From Ruminococcus sp. (GTDB lineage Bacteria > Bacillota > Clostridia > Oscillospirales > Ruminococcaceae), in NCBI GenBank assembly GCA_031262625.1, contig JAISHJ010000013.1, positions 1 through 8,845 of the forward strand: a DNA stretch of 8,845 nt, written 5' to 3'. Under the pieces are notes generated by a model. The model was not told the origin of the DNA, did not search any database, and was given only the letters and a program-made list of their open reading frames with translations. How positions within the stretch are numbered: position 1 is the stretch's first letter; every line of letters starts with the position of its first letter. Shown here piece after piece: positions 1 through 6,424 of the stretch. The position numbers and the translations under genes are program-made.

Positions 1-753
1 CCGAAGTTCTTCTGTCATTACAGGGGAGGGAGTCTCCTCCAAAACTTTCTGATTACGCCTTTGCATAGAGCAGTCACGTTCAAAAAGATGAACGGTATTG
101 CCGTGTTCGTCCGCTAAAATCTGAAACTCTATATGCTTAGGATTAATGATGAATTTTTCTATATAGTAGTCGTCGTTACCGAAATAATTTTTCGCTTCCT
201 GCTTTGCATCATTAATACTGCTCTCAAGTTCGGACGGACTGTCAACGCGTCTTATTCCGCGCCCGCCGCCGCCTGCCGCCGCCTTAATCATCACAGGATA
301 ACCGATTTTTTCTGCGATAATTTTTGCCGCTTCAAGTGAGGAGACCGTGCCGTCAGACCCGGGTATTACCGGAACTCCCGCCGCTTTCATAGTCTCTTTC
401 GCTCTCGCCTTATCTCCTAACATGGAGATACAATCCGCAGACGGTCCGATAAACTTTATGCCGTTTGAAGCGCATTTTTTCGCAAATTCAGCATTTTCCG
501 AAAGAAACCCGAACCCCGGGTGCAAAGCATCCGCTCCGGTAATCTTACAGGCTGTAATAATAGCATCCTCATTAAGATACGAGTCTTTAGTAGAAGCACT
601 GCCTATACAAAGTGCTTCATCTGCAATCTGCGCATGAAGCGCCGACTTGTCCGCCGTCGAATACACCGCAACGGTTGCTATGTCAAGCTCCCTGCAAGCC
701 CTTATAACACGTACGGCAATCTCACCGCGGTTAGCAATTAATACCTTTTTCAT
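1..753 (-). CDS. accC: Biotin carboxylase (acetyl-CoA carboxylase subunit A), 3'-truncated by window edge
   Basis: Biotin carboxylase catalyses ATP- and bicarbonate-dependent carboxylation of biotin on its carrier protein, the first half-reaction of malonyl-CoA synthesis for fatty acids. Translating the minus strand from ATG at 753 gives 251 codons with no stop up to the edge, of about 450 usual for the family. The start MKKVLIANRGEIAVRVIRAC is the classic N-terminal Rossmann-like opening. HPGFGFLSEN follows near residue 78. The ATP-grasp part shows GDK (Lys115), MIK then a glycine-rich loop (157-166), NPKHIEFQ (204-211) and ERDCSMQRRNQK (225-236). These line up with the ATP- and substrate-binding parts of E. 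coli AccC. It follows serS in a leftward block. There is no Shine-Dalgarno sequence directly before the ATG; a long hairpin sits there instead. A pyruvate carboxylase N-terminus is possible because the C-terminus is not visible, but the sequence resembles AccC more. Confidence 0.93.
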   Translation of the reverse strand, partial: MKKVLIANRGEIAVRVIRACRELDIATVAVYSTADKSALHAQIADEALCIGSASTKDSYLNEDAIITACKITGADALHPGFGFLSENAEFAKKCASNGIKFIGPSADCISMLGDKARAKETMKAAGVPVIPGSDGTVSSLEAAKIIAEKIGYPVMIKAAAGGGGRGIRRVDSPSELESSINDAKQEAKNYFGNDDYYIEKFIINPKHIEFQILADEHGNTVHLFERDCSMQRRNQKVLEETPSPVMTEELR

Positions 754-761
754 AGGGTACG

Positions 762-799
762 CTGGGGGGAAACCCTTCTGAAGAAGGGTTTCCCCCCAG
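762..799. repeat. 17-bp perfect G/C-rich hairpin (CTGGGGG...CCCCCAG family), copy 1
   Basis: Bases 762-778 pair perfectly with 783-799 around a TGAA loop. The tract starts CTGGGGGG and ends CCCCCCAG, followed on the + strand by AGACCCCC. The same outer arms and right flank recur at 6854-6900, so this looks like a dispersed repeat family rather than a gene-specific terminator. On the minus strand, the direction of serS and accC, no U-tract follows the stem, so it is a poor intrinsic terminator there. On the + strand a T-rich stretch begins about 20 nt later. Confidence 0.8.
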
Positions 800-841
800 A
801 CCCCCTTTCCTAAGACTTTTTCGTTTTTTCTTCTTGTATAT

Positions 842-908
842 AATTTCGTAAAATAGCTTATCCGTTTAATCTGACTTGTGTGAAATTTCTTTTTTAGCTT
901 ATCCGTTT
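842..908 (+). repeat. Pair of about 25-bp imperfect direct repeats in the serS-accC gap
   Basis: Bases 842-867 and 884-908 share AATTTC, then an A/T-rich core, then TAGCTTATCCGTTT, the last 14 bases being identical (854-867 and 895-908). They lie 41-42 bp apart, between the end of serS and the hairpin at 762-799. No function is evident. A comparable pair containing TCCGTT follows the related hairpin at 6854-6895. Confidence 0.6.
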
Positions 909-914
909 GGTGAA

Positions 915-2201
915 TTAATTCTTCGGAATTAATTTTTCCTTACCGCCCATGTAGGGACGAAGCGCAGCAGGTATATTAACACTGCCGTCTGCGTTAAGGT
1001 TGTTTTCTAAGAAAGCTATAAGCATACGCGGAGGTGCGGCTACTGTGTTATTTAGGGTGTGCGCTAAGTATTTCTTGCCGTCTGCGCCTGCGACACGGAT
1101 TTTTAGCCGCCTTGCCTGTGCATCGCCGAGGTTCGAGCAGCTTCCTACTTCAAAATATTTCTTCTGTCGCGGCGACCACGCTTCAACATCTACCGACTTA
1201 ACCTTCAAATCTGCCAAGTCCCCAGAGCAACATTCAAGCGTACGCACGGGAATATCAAGCTTGCGGAAAAGTTGTACCGTCAGATCCCACATTTTATTAT
1301 ACCACGTCATGGAGTCTTCGGGGCGGCAGATTACTACCATTTCCTGCTTCTCAAACTGATGAATACGATAAACTCCGCGCTCCTCTAAGCCGTGCGCGCC
1401 CTTTTCCTTGCGGAAACAGGGGCTGTAGCTTGTCAGCGTGTGCGGAAGCGTTTCCTCTTTCAGAATGGTATCAATGTATTTGCCGATCATGGAGTGTTCG
1501 GAAGTACCTATGAGGTAAAGGTCTTCGTTCTCGATTTTATACATCATCGCTTCCATCTCCGCGAAACTCATAACCCCGGAAACTATCTCCGAACGTATCA
1601 TAAACGGCGGTATGCAATATGTGAAACCGTTATCTATCATAAAGTCCCGCGCAAATGTAAGGCAAGCCGAATGAAGCCTTGCTATATCTCCGCAAAGGTA
1701 GTAAAAGCCATTTCCGGCAACCTTTCGTGCTGAGTCAAGGTCAATTCCGTCAAATCTCGCCATAATATCGGAGTGATAAGGAATCTCAAAATCCGGTACG
1801 ATAGGTTCGCCGAACTTTTGAAGTTCGACATTTTCGGAATCATCCTTCCCGATAGGAACGGAGTCGTCTATAATCTGCGGAATTCGCCGCATAATTTTTT
1901 CGAGGGTCTCAGCAGTTTCCGCTTCAATTTTTTCAAGTTCATCAAGCCTGTTAGCATATTCGGCTACACGCTTTTTAGCTTCTTCCGCTTTGTCTTTTTC
2001 ACCCTTTGCCATATAACCGCCGATTTCTTTTGCGGTCTTGTTCTTGTCGGAGCGCAGAGCGTCGCCCTCTGACTTTGAAGCGCGGAATTTTCCGTCAAGG
2101 GCTATAGCTTCATCAACAATTTCAAGGTTTGTACGGAATTTCTTCCGCATATTTTCTTTTACAATTTCAGGATTTTCACGCACAAATTTTATATCAAGCA
2201 T
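915..2201 (-). CDS. serS: Serine--tRNA ligase
   Basis: Seryl-tRNA synthetase activates serine with ATP and charges tRNA-Ser (and tRNA-Sec) in the cytoplasm. The 428-residue protein has the family's usual length. Residues 1-105 are the charged, coiled-coil tRNA-binding arm. The class II catalytic core has LIGTSEH (230-236), motif 2 around FRKEKGAHGLEERGVYRIHQ (263-282), the serine-binding GSCSNLGDAQARR segment (353-365) and motif 3 as TLNNTVAAPPRM with Arg392 and FLEN, ending in LRPYMGGKEKL. TSEH, GAHG...RIHQFEKQE and TLNNT depart from the E. coli-type TAE and LNGSGLAVGRT wording and recall archaeal-like SerRS forms. ATG at 2201 is preceded by AAGGA at 9-nt spacing. It lies 66 bp after parB on the same strand, and no strong promoter is visible in that gap, so readthrough from parAB is likely. 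Confidence 0.97.
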   Translation of the reverse strand: MLDIKFVRENPEIVKENMRKKFRTNLEIVDEAIALDGKFRASKSEGDALRSDKNKTAKEIGGYMAKGEKDKAEEAKKRVAEYANRLDELEKIEAETAETLEKIMRRIPQIIDDSVPIGKDDSENVELQKFGEPIVPDFEIPYHSDIMARFDGIDLDSARKVAGNGFYYLCGDIARLHSACLTFARDFMIDNGFTYCIPPFMIRSEIVSGVMSFAEMEAMMYKIENEDLYLIGTSEHSMIGKYIDTILKEETLPHTLTSYSPCFRKEKGAHGLEERGVYRIHQFEKQEMVVICRPEDSMTWYNKMWDLTVQLFRKLDIPVRTLECCSGDLADLKVKSVDVEAWSPRQKKYFEVGSCSNLGDAQARRLKIRVAGADGKKYLAHTLNNTVAAPPRMLIAFLENNLNADGSVNIPAALRPYMGGKEKLIPKN

Positions 2202-2267
2202 ATTATATTTTCCTTCATAAGTTTATTTAAGTATTTAGACCTTTTCGGGCAGTAATCTTCTTAAGTA

Positions 2268-3128
2268 CTAAGCTTTGCAAGAATCAAGATTTGCAAGAAC
2301 TTGGGCAATCGCCTTAAGGTCATCCTCGCCGGAAAAATCAAGGGTAATTTTTCCCTTTTTACCGTCCTTTGAGGAGGTTATCTTAACTTTCCGCCCCAAA
2401 ATTTCGCGGAGCGAAAGTGCCGTTTCAACGTAATAAGTATTTTTCGGAAGCAAGGAGGGTGGTTTATTATCCTCCGAAAGGCGTTTAACCGCCGCTTCAA
2501 GCTGACGTACTGTCATTTTTTCGTCTCGCGCAGCTTCCGCAAGACTTAATAGTTCCTGCTTGTCCTCAATTCCGGCAAGGATTTTTCCGTGCCCGACAGA
2601 CAGCGCGCCGTCTTCGAGCATCTTTTTTATGTCGTCCGGCAGGCTCAAAAGCCGCAGAGAATTTGCGACAGAAGAGCGCGATTTCCCGGTAACCTTCGCC
2701 GTCTCTTCTTGAGAAAGCTTGTATTTTTCGATAAGTTCATGAAGTCCTGCCGCTTCTTCAATCGGGTTTAAGTCTTCGCGGATAAGATTTTCGATTAGAG
2801 TAGCTTCTGCGGTCTGTCTTTCGTCGAAAGTTTTAATAACCGCCGGAATTTCGGTTAAACCGAGCATTTTACAGGCTCTGAACCGTCTTTCCCCCGCGAT
2901 AATACGATAACTTCCGCCGCCGGTATCTCTTACCGCGATAGGCTGTAATACGCCGTTTCGGGAAATGCTGTCGGCGAGAGACTGAAGTTTTTTGTCATCA
3001 AAATTTTTACGCGGCTGGGACTTATTAGGTTCAATCTGTGAAAGGCGAATGGTACTTACGGCATCATGACCGCTGTTGTCGTCAAAGAGTGCGCCGAGTC
3101 CCATTCCCAGTCCGCTTTTTCTTGCCAT
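2268..3128 (-). CDS. parB: Chromosome partitioning protein ParB/Spo0J (CTP-dependent clamp)
   Basis: ParB binds centromere-like parS sites near the origin, closes on DNA as a CTP-dependent sliding clamp, and with ParA and SMC drives origin segregation. The 286-residue protein opens MARKSGLGMGLGALF, the basic ParA-stimulating N-terminal peptide. The CTP-binding ParB/Srx domain carries GERRFRA (79-85) and ENLIREDLNPIEEA (113-126). A helix-turn-helix follows around LSQEETAKVTGKSRSSVAN (138-156), then a linker and a C-terminal dimerisation region. The ATG at 3128 is preceded by TAGGAG with about 9 nt spacing. It starts 27 bp after the parA stop, so the two are almost certainly cotranscribed. No good parS palindrome lies in this window; the closest match is a degenerate one at 7111-7126. 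Confidence 0.97.
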   Translation of the reverse strand: MARKSGLGMGLGALFDDNSGHDAVSTIRLSQIEPNKSQPRKNFDDKKLQSLADSISRNGVLQPIAVRDTGGGSYRIIAGERRFRACKMLGLTEIPAVIKTFDERQTAEATLIENLIREDLNPIEEAAGLHELIEKYKLSQEETAKVTGKSRSSVANSLRLLSLPDDIKKMLEDGALSVGHGKILAGIEDKQELLSLAEAARDEKMTVRQLEAAVKRLSEDNKPPSLLPKNTYYVETALSLREILGRKVKITSSKDGKKGKITLDFSGEDDLKAIAQVLANLDSCKA

Positions 3129-3155
3129 TTTTAAATACTCCTAATAATTAGTACT

Positions 3156-3941
3156 TCATGCCGAAAGAATTTTGCGCGGCTTATGGTTAGCTGCAATTTC
3201 GTCGGCTAAGCTTTCGTAGCTTTGCGCGCCCTTGCTGTTTTTATCGTAGTAAACGCAGGGCATACCATAACTTGGTGCTTCCGAAAGCCTGACGTTACGC
3301 GGGATAATTGTCTCAAAGGTCTTTGTGGGAAAATGCTTTTTAACCTCGTTGACTACCTGATGAGTAAGCTGTAAACGCCCGTCATACATGGTAAAGAGGA
3401 TTCCTTCAATGTCAATATTCGGGTTGAAGCGAAGTTTCACAAGCTTAATAGATTCGACAAGCTGCGAAAGCCCCTCGAGAGCGTGAAATTCGCACTGGAG
3501 CGGAATTATTACGGTATCGGAAGCGCAGAGCGCATTTACGGTGAGGAGTGACAATGACGGCGGACAGTCGATGAAAATGTAGTCAAAGTCAGCCTTTACG
3601 GTAAGGATTTGCATTTTCAGACGGCTCTGGCGGTTTTCGAGTTCAATAAGTTCAATATCCGCGCCGGCAAGGTCAGAGGTAGCGGGAACTATAGAGACGT
3701 TTTTGAAGTCGGTAGGAATTATTACGTCGGAGAGAGTTTTTCGCCCTAAGAGCGCATCATAGACGGTGAATTCGAGAGATTTTTTCTTTATACCGAAGCC
3801 GCTTGTGAGGTTGCCTTGAGCATCGGAGTCGATACATAGTACCTTTTTACCGCGTTTTCCGAGAGCGGCGGCAAGGTTTACGGCGGTGGTTGATTTTCCC
3901 ACGCCGCCTTTTTGGTTCGCGACAGCTATTACTACAGCCAA
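3156..3941 (-). CDS. parA: Chromosome partitioning ATPase ParA/Soj
   Basis: ParA/Soj is a deviant-Walker P-loop ATPase that binds DNA non-specifically as an ATP dimer. It acts with ParB in origin segregation and, in Bacillus, in DnaA control. The 261 residues show the deviant Walker A KGGVGKST (11-18), CIDSDAQGN (36-44), FIDCPPS (123-129) and the C-terminal RNVRLSEAPSYGMP segment (215-228), all typical of chromosomal Soj. The start is TTG at 3941, chosen because AGGGGG lies 7 nt upstream and translation gives the expected MAVVIAVANQKGG N-terminus; no ATG gives this. The gene is first in the parA-parB-serS block. A sigma-A promoter at 4149-4177 would give a roughly 200-nt leader almost filled by a long inverted repeat, so post-transcriptional control is possible. 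Confidence 0.97.
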   Translation of the reverse strand: MAVVIAVANQKGGVGKSTTAVNLAAALGKRGKKVLCIDSDAQGNLTSGFGIKKKSLEFTVYDALLGRKTLSDVIIPTDFKNVSIVPATSDLAGADIELIELENRQSRLKMQILTVKADFDYIFIDCPPSLSLLTVNALCASDTVIIPLQCEFHALEGLSQLVESIKLVKLRFNPNIDIEGILFTMYDGRLQLTHQVVNEVKKHFPTKTFETIIPRNVRLSEAPSYGMPCVYYDKNSKGAQSYESLADEIAANHKPRKILSA

Positions 3942-3942
3942 G

Positions 3943-3955
3943 CTGTTACCCCCTG
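3943..3955 (-). promoter_or_regulatory. Ribosome binding site deciding the parA TTG start
   Basis: On the minus strand the sequence reads CAGGGGGTAACAG just before the final C and the TTG codon. The AGGGGG core is 7 nt from TTG, and no in-frame ATG fits the conserved ParA N-terminus. The inverted-repeat element ends only a few bases upstream. Confidence 0.7.
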
Positions 3956-3958
3956 TTT

Positions 3959-4132
3959 AGAACTTGTATTCATAGGTTCAGCCGCCCGATAGCAGCGCGC
4001 TTTTTCCGCTCTGCTTCGTCAGTTTTGCTTGCCTTGTGTCAGCGAAGGCGATGAGCAAGCTCGCGCAACCTCCTCGCATAGCGAAAAAATCGCACCGCTC
4101 TCGAACGACTTCACGCTACGAATACAAGTTCT
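3959..4132 (-). repeat. 174-bp imperfect inverted-repeat element in the parA leader (MITE-like or structured RNA)
   Basis: The two ends carry a 13-bp perfect inverted repeat, AGAACTTGTATTC at 3959-3971 and its complement at 4120-4132. The pairing continues inward: 3959-4014 against 4076-4132 matches at roughly 44 of 57 aligned positions by hand. The middle holds a smaller hairpin, GCTTG/CAAGC (4027-4031 and 4056-4060) with CCTT/AAGG nested inside. Almost the whole element could fold into one rod when transcribed from the promoter at 4149-4177. A TTA triplet at 3957-3959 and at 4132-4134 might be a target duplication, but it overlaps the repeat ends and is weak. No transposase is present. An open stretch from a GTG within the right arm would encode about 31 residues; I do not call it a gene. 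Confidence 0.75.
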
Positions 4133-4148
4133 TACTTCATACATTATT

Positions 4149-4177
4149 ATTATACCATATTTAGTTTCTCATTGCAA
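4149..4177 (-). promoter_or_regulatory. Sigma-A promoter for parA-parB-serS
   Basis: On the minus strand, -35 TTGCAA (4177-4172), a 17-bp spacer and -10 TATAAT (4154-4149) make a near-consensus promoter. Transcription should begin near 4142. The parA start is about 200 nt away, so the inverted-repeat element would be transcribed as the 5' leader. The promoter lies just beyond the terminator of the upstream tRNA operon, so parA appears to be expressed independently of the tRNAs. Confidence 0.8.
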
Positions 4178-4197
4178 GCAGTAATTGTTAAAAAATA

Positions 4198-4222
4198 AAA
4201 AAAGCCTGAGAAAGGCTTTTTT
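4198..4222 (-). terminator. Intrinsic terminator of the tRNA-Val-Asp-Gly-Cys operon
   Basis: On the minus strand, A6 then AGCCT pairs across GAGAA with its partner to make a 10-bp stem (4198-4207 with 4213-4222). A long U-rich tract, TTTTTTT then ATTTTTT, begins in the 3' arm and continues beyond it. It lies just after tRNA-Cys and before the parA promoter. The flanking A and T runs would let it work weakly in the other direction too. Confidence 0.85.
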
Positions 4223-4225
4223 AAG

Positions 4226-4296
4226 AGGCGCCACCCGGAATTGAACCGGGGATCAGGGTGTTGCAGACCCACGCCTTACCGCTTGGCTATAGCGCC
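4226..4296 (-). tRNA. tRNA-Cys (GCA)
   Basis: The minus strand folds as a cloverleaf. The acceptor is GGCGCTA with TGGCGCC (one U-G pair), the anticodon loop is CTGCAAC with anticodon GCA, the T-loop is TTCAATT with a perfect CCCGG/CCGGG stem, and the discriminator is U73, a cysteine identity base. The first anticodon-stem pair (27-43) is a U-U mismatch. CCA is not encoded. It is last in the four-tRNA operon and directly followed by the terminator. Confidence 0.95.
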
Positions 4297-4377
4297 GAAA
4301 GATTCCAAAGCTTTATAAACCGCACCGCATAGAAAATACGTCACCGTATTAATGGAGCAGGTTTTATATGCACGGAC

Positions 4378-4450
4378 AGCGGATTACGAGGCTCGAACTC
4401 GCTACCTCCACCTTGGCAAGGTGGCGCTCTACCAAATGAGCTAAATCCGC
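4378..4450 (-). tRNA. tRNA-Gly (GCC)
   Basis: The minus strand gives acceptor GCGGATT with AATCCGC, D-arm AGCTC/GAGC, anticodon stem CCACC/GGTGG around TTGCCAA (anticodon GCC), T-loop TTCGAGC, and U73. No CCA is encoded. It is separated by 81 nt from tRNA-Cys and by 170 nt from tRNA-Asp. Confidence 0.96.
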
Positions 4451-4620
4451 ATGGTTATATTGTATGCTTTATTTCCGAATGTGACACTTCCGCCGACTAA
4501 CTCTGCATGACGTAACTCCATACTTACCGCAAGATAAATTCTGCACTTGCCGCACAACCGCACGAGCAATTGTACCACTGCACGATAAACTACGGACGAG
4601 TAAAAGAAATGATGCACGGA

Positions 4621-4694
4621 CGATCCGGATGGGACTCGAACCCACGACCTCCGCCGTGACAGGGCGGCGTTCTAACCAACTGAACTACCGGACC
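4621..4694 (-). tRNA. tRNA-Asp (GTC)
   Basis: The minus strand gives acceptor GGTCCGG with CCGGATC, anticodon stem CCGCC/GGCGG around CTGTCAC (anticodon GUC), a canonical T-loop TTCGAGT, and G73, the aspartate identity base. No CCA is encoded. It is second in the operon, 94 nt after tRNA-Val. The 170-nt spacer to tRNA-Gly (4451-4620) holds no gene or clear signal that I can identify. Confidence 0.96.
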
Positions 4695-4788
4695 AAAAGC
4701 CGAGTCAAATTTCACGTCATAAGAGAAATGTTGCAAAGTAATAAGTAATTACTGCACAGAGACCGATAAGCGTTTAATTTTGACCGGA

Positions 4789-4861
4789 TGGGAGTTACAG
4801 GGCTCGAACCTGTGACCCTCTGCTTGTAGGGCAGATGCTCTCCCAGCTGAGCTAAACTCCC
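4789..4861 (-). tRNA. tRNA-Val (TAC)
   Basis: The minus strand gives a perfect acceptor GGGAGTT with AACTCCC, anticodon stem TCTGC/GCAGA around CCTACAA (anticodon UAC), T-loop TTCGAGC with stem ACAGG/CCTGT, and A73. No CCA is encoded. It is first in the operon, about 44 nt downstream of the predicted transcription start. Confidence 0.96.
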
Positions 4862-4911
4862 GTGATGTGCGGACTGGGGCGATGGGCTGGTTTTGGGGGG
4901 ACAGTATTTGT

Positions 4912-4940
4912 ATTATATATTAATGTTTGGAGGATGTCAA
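4912..4940 (-). promoter_or_regulatory. Consensus sigma-A promoter of the four-tRNA operon
   Basis: On the minus strand, -35 TTGACA (4940-4935), a 17-bp spacer and -10 TATAAT (4917-4912) match the consensus exactly, as expected for stable RNA genes. The start is expected near 4905, with a GC-rich leader before tRNA-Val. It diverges from the nifS promoter at 5019-5047. Confidence 0.9.
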
Positions 4941-5018
4941 TAGAAAAGGCTGAAAATCGTTAAAGTGCTGAAAAATGGGAGAAAAAATTGTGCAAATATA
5001 CTAATTTACAAATAAGCC

Positions 5019-5047
5019 TTGAAAAATTAATAATCGCGGTTTATAAT
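5019..5047 (+). promoter_or_regulatory. Sigma-A promoter for nifS-iscU
   Basis: TTGAAA (5019-5024), a 17-bp spacer and TATAAT (5042-5047) form a strong promoter. Its start near 5054 leaves a leader of about 46 nt before the nifS ATG. I see no clear palindromic operator overlapping it, and there is no adjacent IscR/Rrf2-type regulator gene. The rest of 4862-5099 is A/T-rich and holds only this and the divergent tRNA promoter. Confidence 0.8.
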
Positions 5048-5099
5048 AGATAGTGTATTGAAAAAAATTTCACTTTTATGATAGAATGAAGGCATAATA

Positions 5100-6329
5100 A
5101 TGAAGATTTACGCGGATAATGCCGCTACGACACCGGTTACGCCGGAGATTTTGGAAGTTTTGATTCCGTGTCTTACGGAGAATTACGGAAATCCGTCGAG
5201 TATATATACCCTCGGAATGAATGCGCTTAGGACTATTGAGAAGGCGCGGGCGCAGTGCGCGAAAGCAATCGGTGCGAAGACGAATGAGATATATTTTACC
5301 GGTTCCGGAACTGAAGCTGACAACTGGGCGGTTAAGGAGACGGCGAGGAGACTTCGGAGGACGAAGGGCAAGACCGGGATAATTACTACGAATTTTGAGC
5401 ATCACGCTATACTTCATACCTGTGAAGCGCTTGAAAAAGAGGGCTTTACGGTTAAATATCTTCCGGTTGACAGCGAAGGGTATATTAAGGCGGATGACGT
5501 GAAAAACGCAATTGACGACAATACTGCTATTGTTACGATAATGTATGCCAATAACGAAATCGGAACAATTCTTCCGATAGGAGAAATAGGTGCAGTCTGC
5601 CGCGAAAAGGGAGTAGTTTTCCATACAGATGCAGTTCAGGCGATAGGAAATGTTCCGATTGATGTTGTGAAGCAGAATATTGATATGATGTCGGTTTCCG
5701 GGCATAAAATTCATGCGCCGAAGGGCGTGGGATTTCTTTACAGCAAAAACGGTCTTACCCTCGACAGATTTATCCACGGCGGCGCGCAAGAACGCGGTCG
5801 GCGTGCCGGGACGGAGAATACCGCCGGAATTGCCGCCCTCGGCGAAGCTATAACTATCGCCTGTGAAGGTATAGAGGAACGCTTTGCGAAAATTACTCCG
5901 ATGCGCGACAAACTTATTAAGGAACTTTCAAAAATACCCGCTTCTCGCCTCAACGGCGGAGCAGGAAGCGCTAACAAGCCGCGCCTTCCCGGCAACGTCA
6001 ACATGAGTTTTATCGGTATCGAGGGCGAAAGTCTACTGCTTAATCTCGACATCGCCGGTATCTCTGCTTCCTCCGGCTCTGCCTGCACAAGCGGCTCTCT
6101 CGACCCCTCCCATGTGCTTTTAGCACTCGGGCTTCCTCACGAAATCGCCCACGGCTCTCTCCGCCTGTCCATAAATGAGTACAACACAGACGAAGAAATT
6201 GATTATATAGTTAAGGTTGTCCCCGAAGTTTGCGCGAAGATCCGCGCAATGAGCCCCCTTTGGGAAGAACTCACCAAAGGTCAGAGCGGTTGGGAACGCT
6301 TCGCGCCGCTCCTATCACCGATCGCTTGA
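5100..6329 (+). CDS. nifS: Cysteine desulfurase, NifS/IscS family (PLP-dependent)
   Basis: Cysteine desulfurase takes sulfur from L-cysteine as an enzyme persulfide, releasing alanine, and passes it to the scaffold protein for Fe-S cluster assembly in the cytoplasm. The 409 residues open YADNAATTPV, the class V aminotransferase signature start. They carry GSGTEADNWA (68-77), the cofactor-stacking EHH (100-102), NNEIG (151-155), HTDAVQ (175-180) and SGHKIHAPKG, with the PLP-binding lysine at 203. The loop SSGSACTSGSLDPSHVL places the sulfur-accepting cysteine at 329, in the longer group I (NifS/IscS) form of the loop. ATG at 5100 has GAAGG 7 nt upstream. The iscU start lies 95 nt downstream. 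Third codon positions favour T, G and A in the first half and C from about 5750 onward, matching iscU. Confidence 0.96.
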   Translation: MKIYADNAATTPVTPEILEVLIPCLTENYGNPSSIYTLGMNALRTIEKARAQCAKAIGAKTNEIYFTGSGTEADNWAVKETARRLRRTKGKTGIITTNFEHHAILHTCEALEKEGFTVKYLPVDSEGYIKADDVKNAIDDNTAIVTIMYANNEIGTILPIGEIGAVCREKGVVFHTDAVQAIGNVPIDVVKQNIDMMSVSGHKIHAPKGVGFLYSKNGLTLDRFIHGGAQERGRRAGTENTAGIAALGEAITIACEGIEERFAKITPMRDKLIKELSKIPASRLNGGAGSANKPRLPGNVNMSFIGIEGESLLLNLDIAGISASSGSACTSGSLDPSHVLLALGLPHEIAHGSLRLSINEYNTDEEIDYIVKVVPEVCAKIRAMSPLWEELTKGQSGWERFAPLLSPIA

Positions 6330-6424
6330 CAAGAGAAGACTTATTACTTAATACTGCTTCCTCCCACAAACAGACAAAAAAGCAGGACAAGATTAATACA
6401 GATATTTACACTAAGGAGTTATAT

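Noticed and set aside
856..908. TTATCCGTT repeats considered as DnaA boxes marking an origin.
   Set aside because: They lack the CACA end of the TTATNCACA consensus, and only two copies are present.
913..934. A 9-bp perfect inverted repeat with a TTCG loop overlapping the serS stop codon, resembling a terminator.
   Set aside because: The stem is all A/T except its last pair, and in the serS direction no U-tract follows, so it is a poor terminator; part of it is coding sequence.
4024..4119. A short open stretch of about 31 codons starting with GTG on the minus strand within the parA-leader palindrome.
   Set aside because: It has no ribosome binding site and lies within a structured inverted repeat, so coding is more likely incidental.
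5058..5087. A second promoter-like pair (TTGAAA, 18 bp, TAGAAT) just before nifS.
   Set aside because: Transcription would start at or within the ribosome binding site and start codon, giving no usable leader. The promoter at 5019-5047 is better placed and closer to consensus.
5076..5789. A long open frame on the minus strand opposite nifS.
   Set aside because: It is antisense to a clear cysteine desulfurase and has no domain-like features or ribosome binding site.
6230..6424. An upstream extension of the IscU frame by 65 codons.
   Set aside because: It overlaps the end of nifS, shows no family similarity, and the ATG at 6425 has an ideal AAGGAG and the conserved N-terminus.
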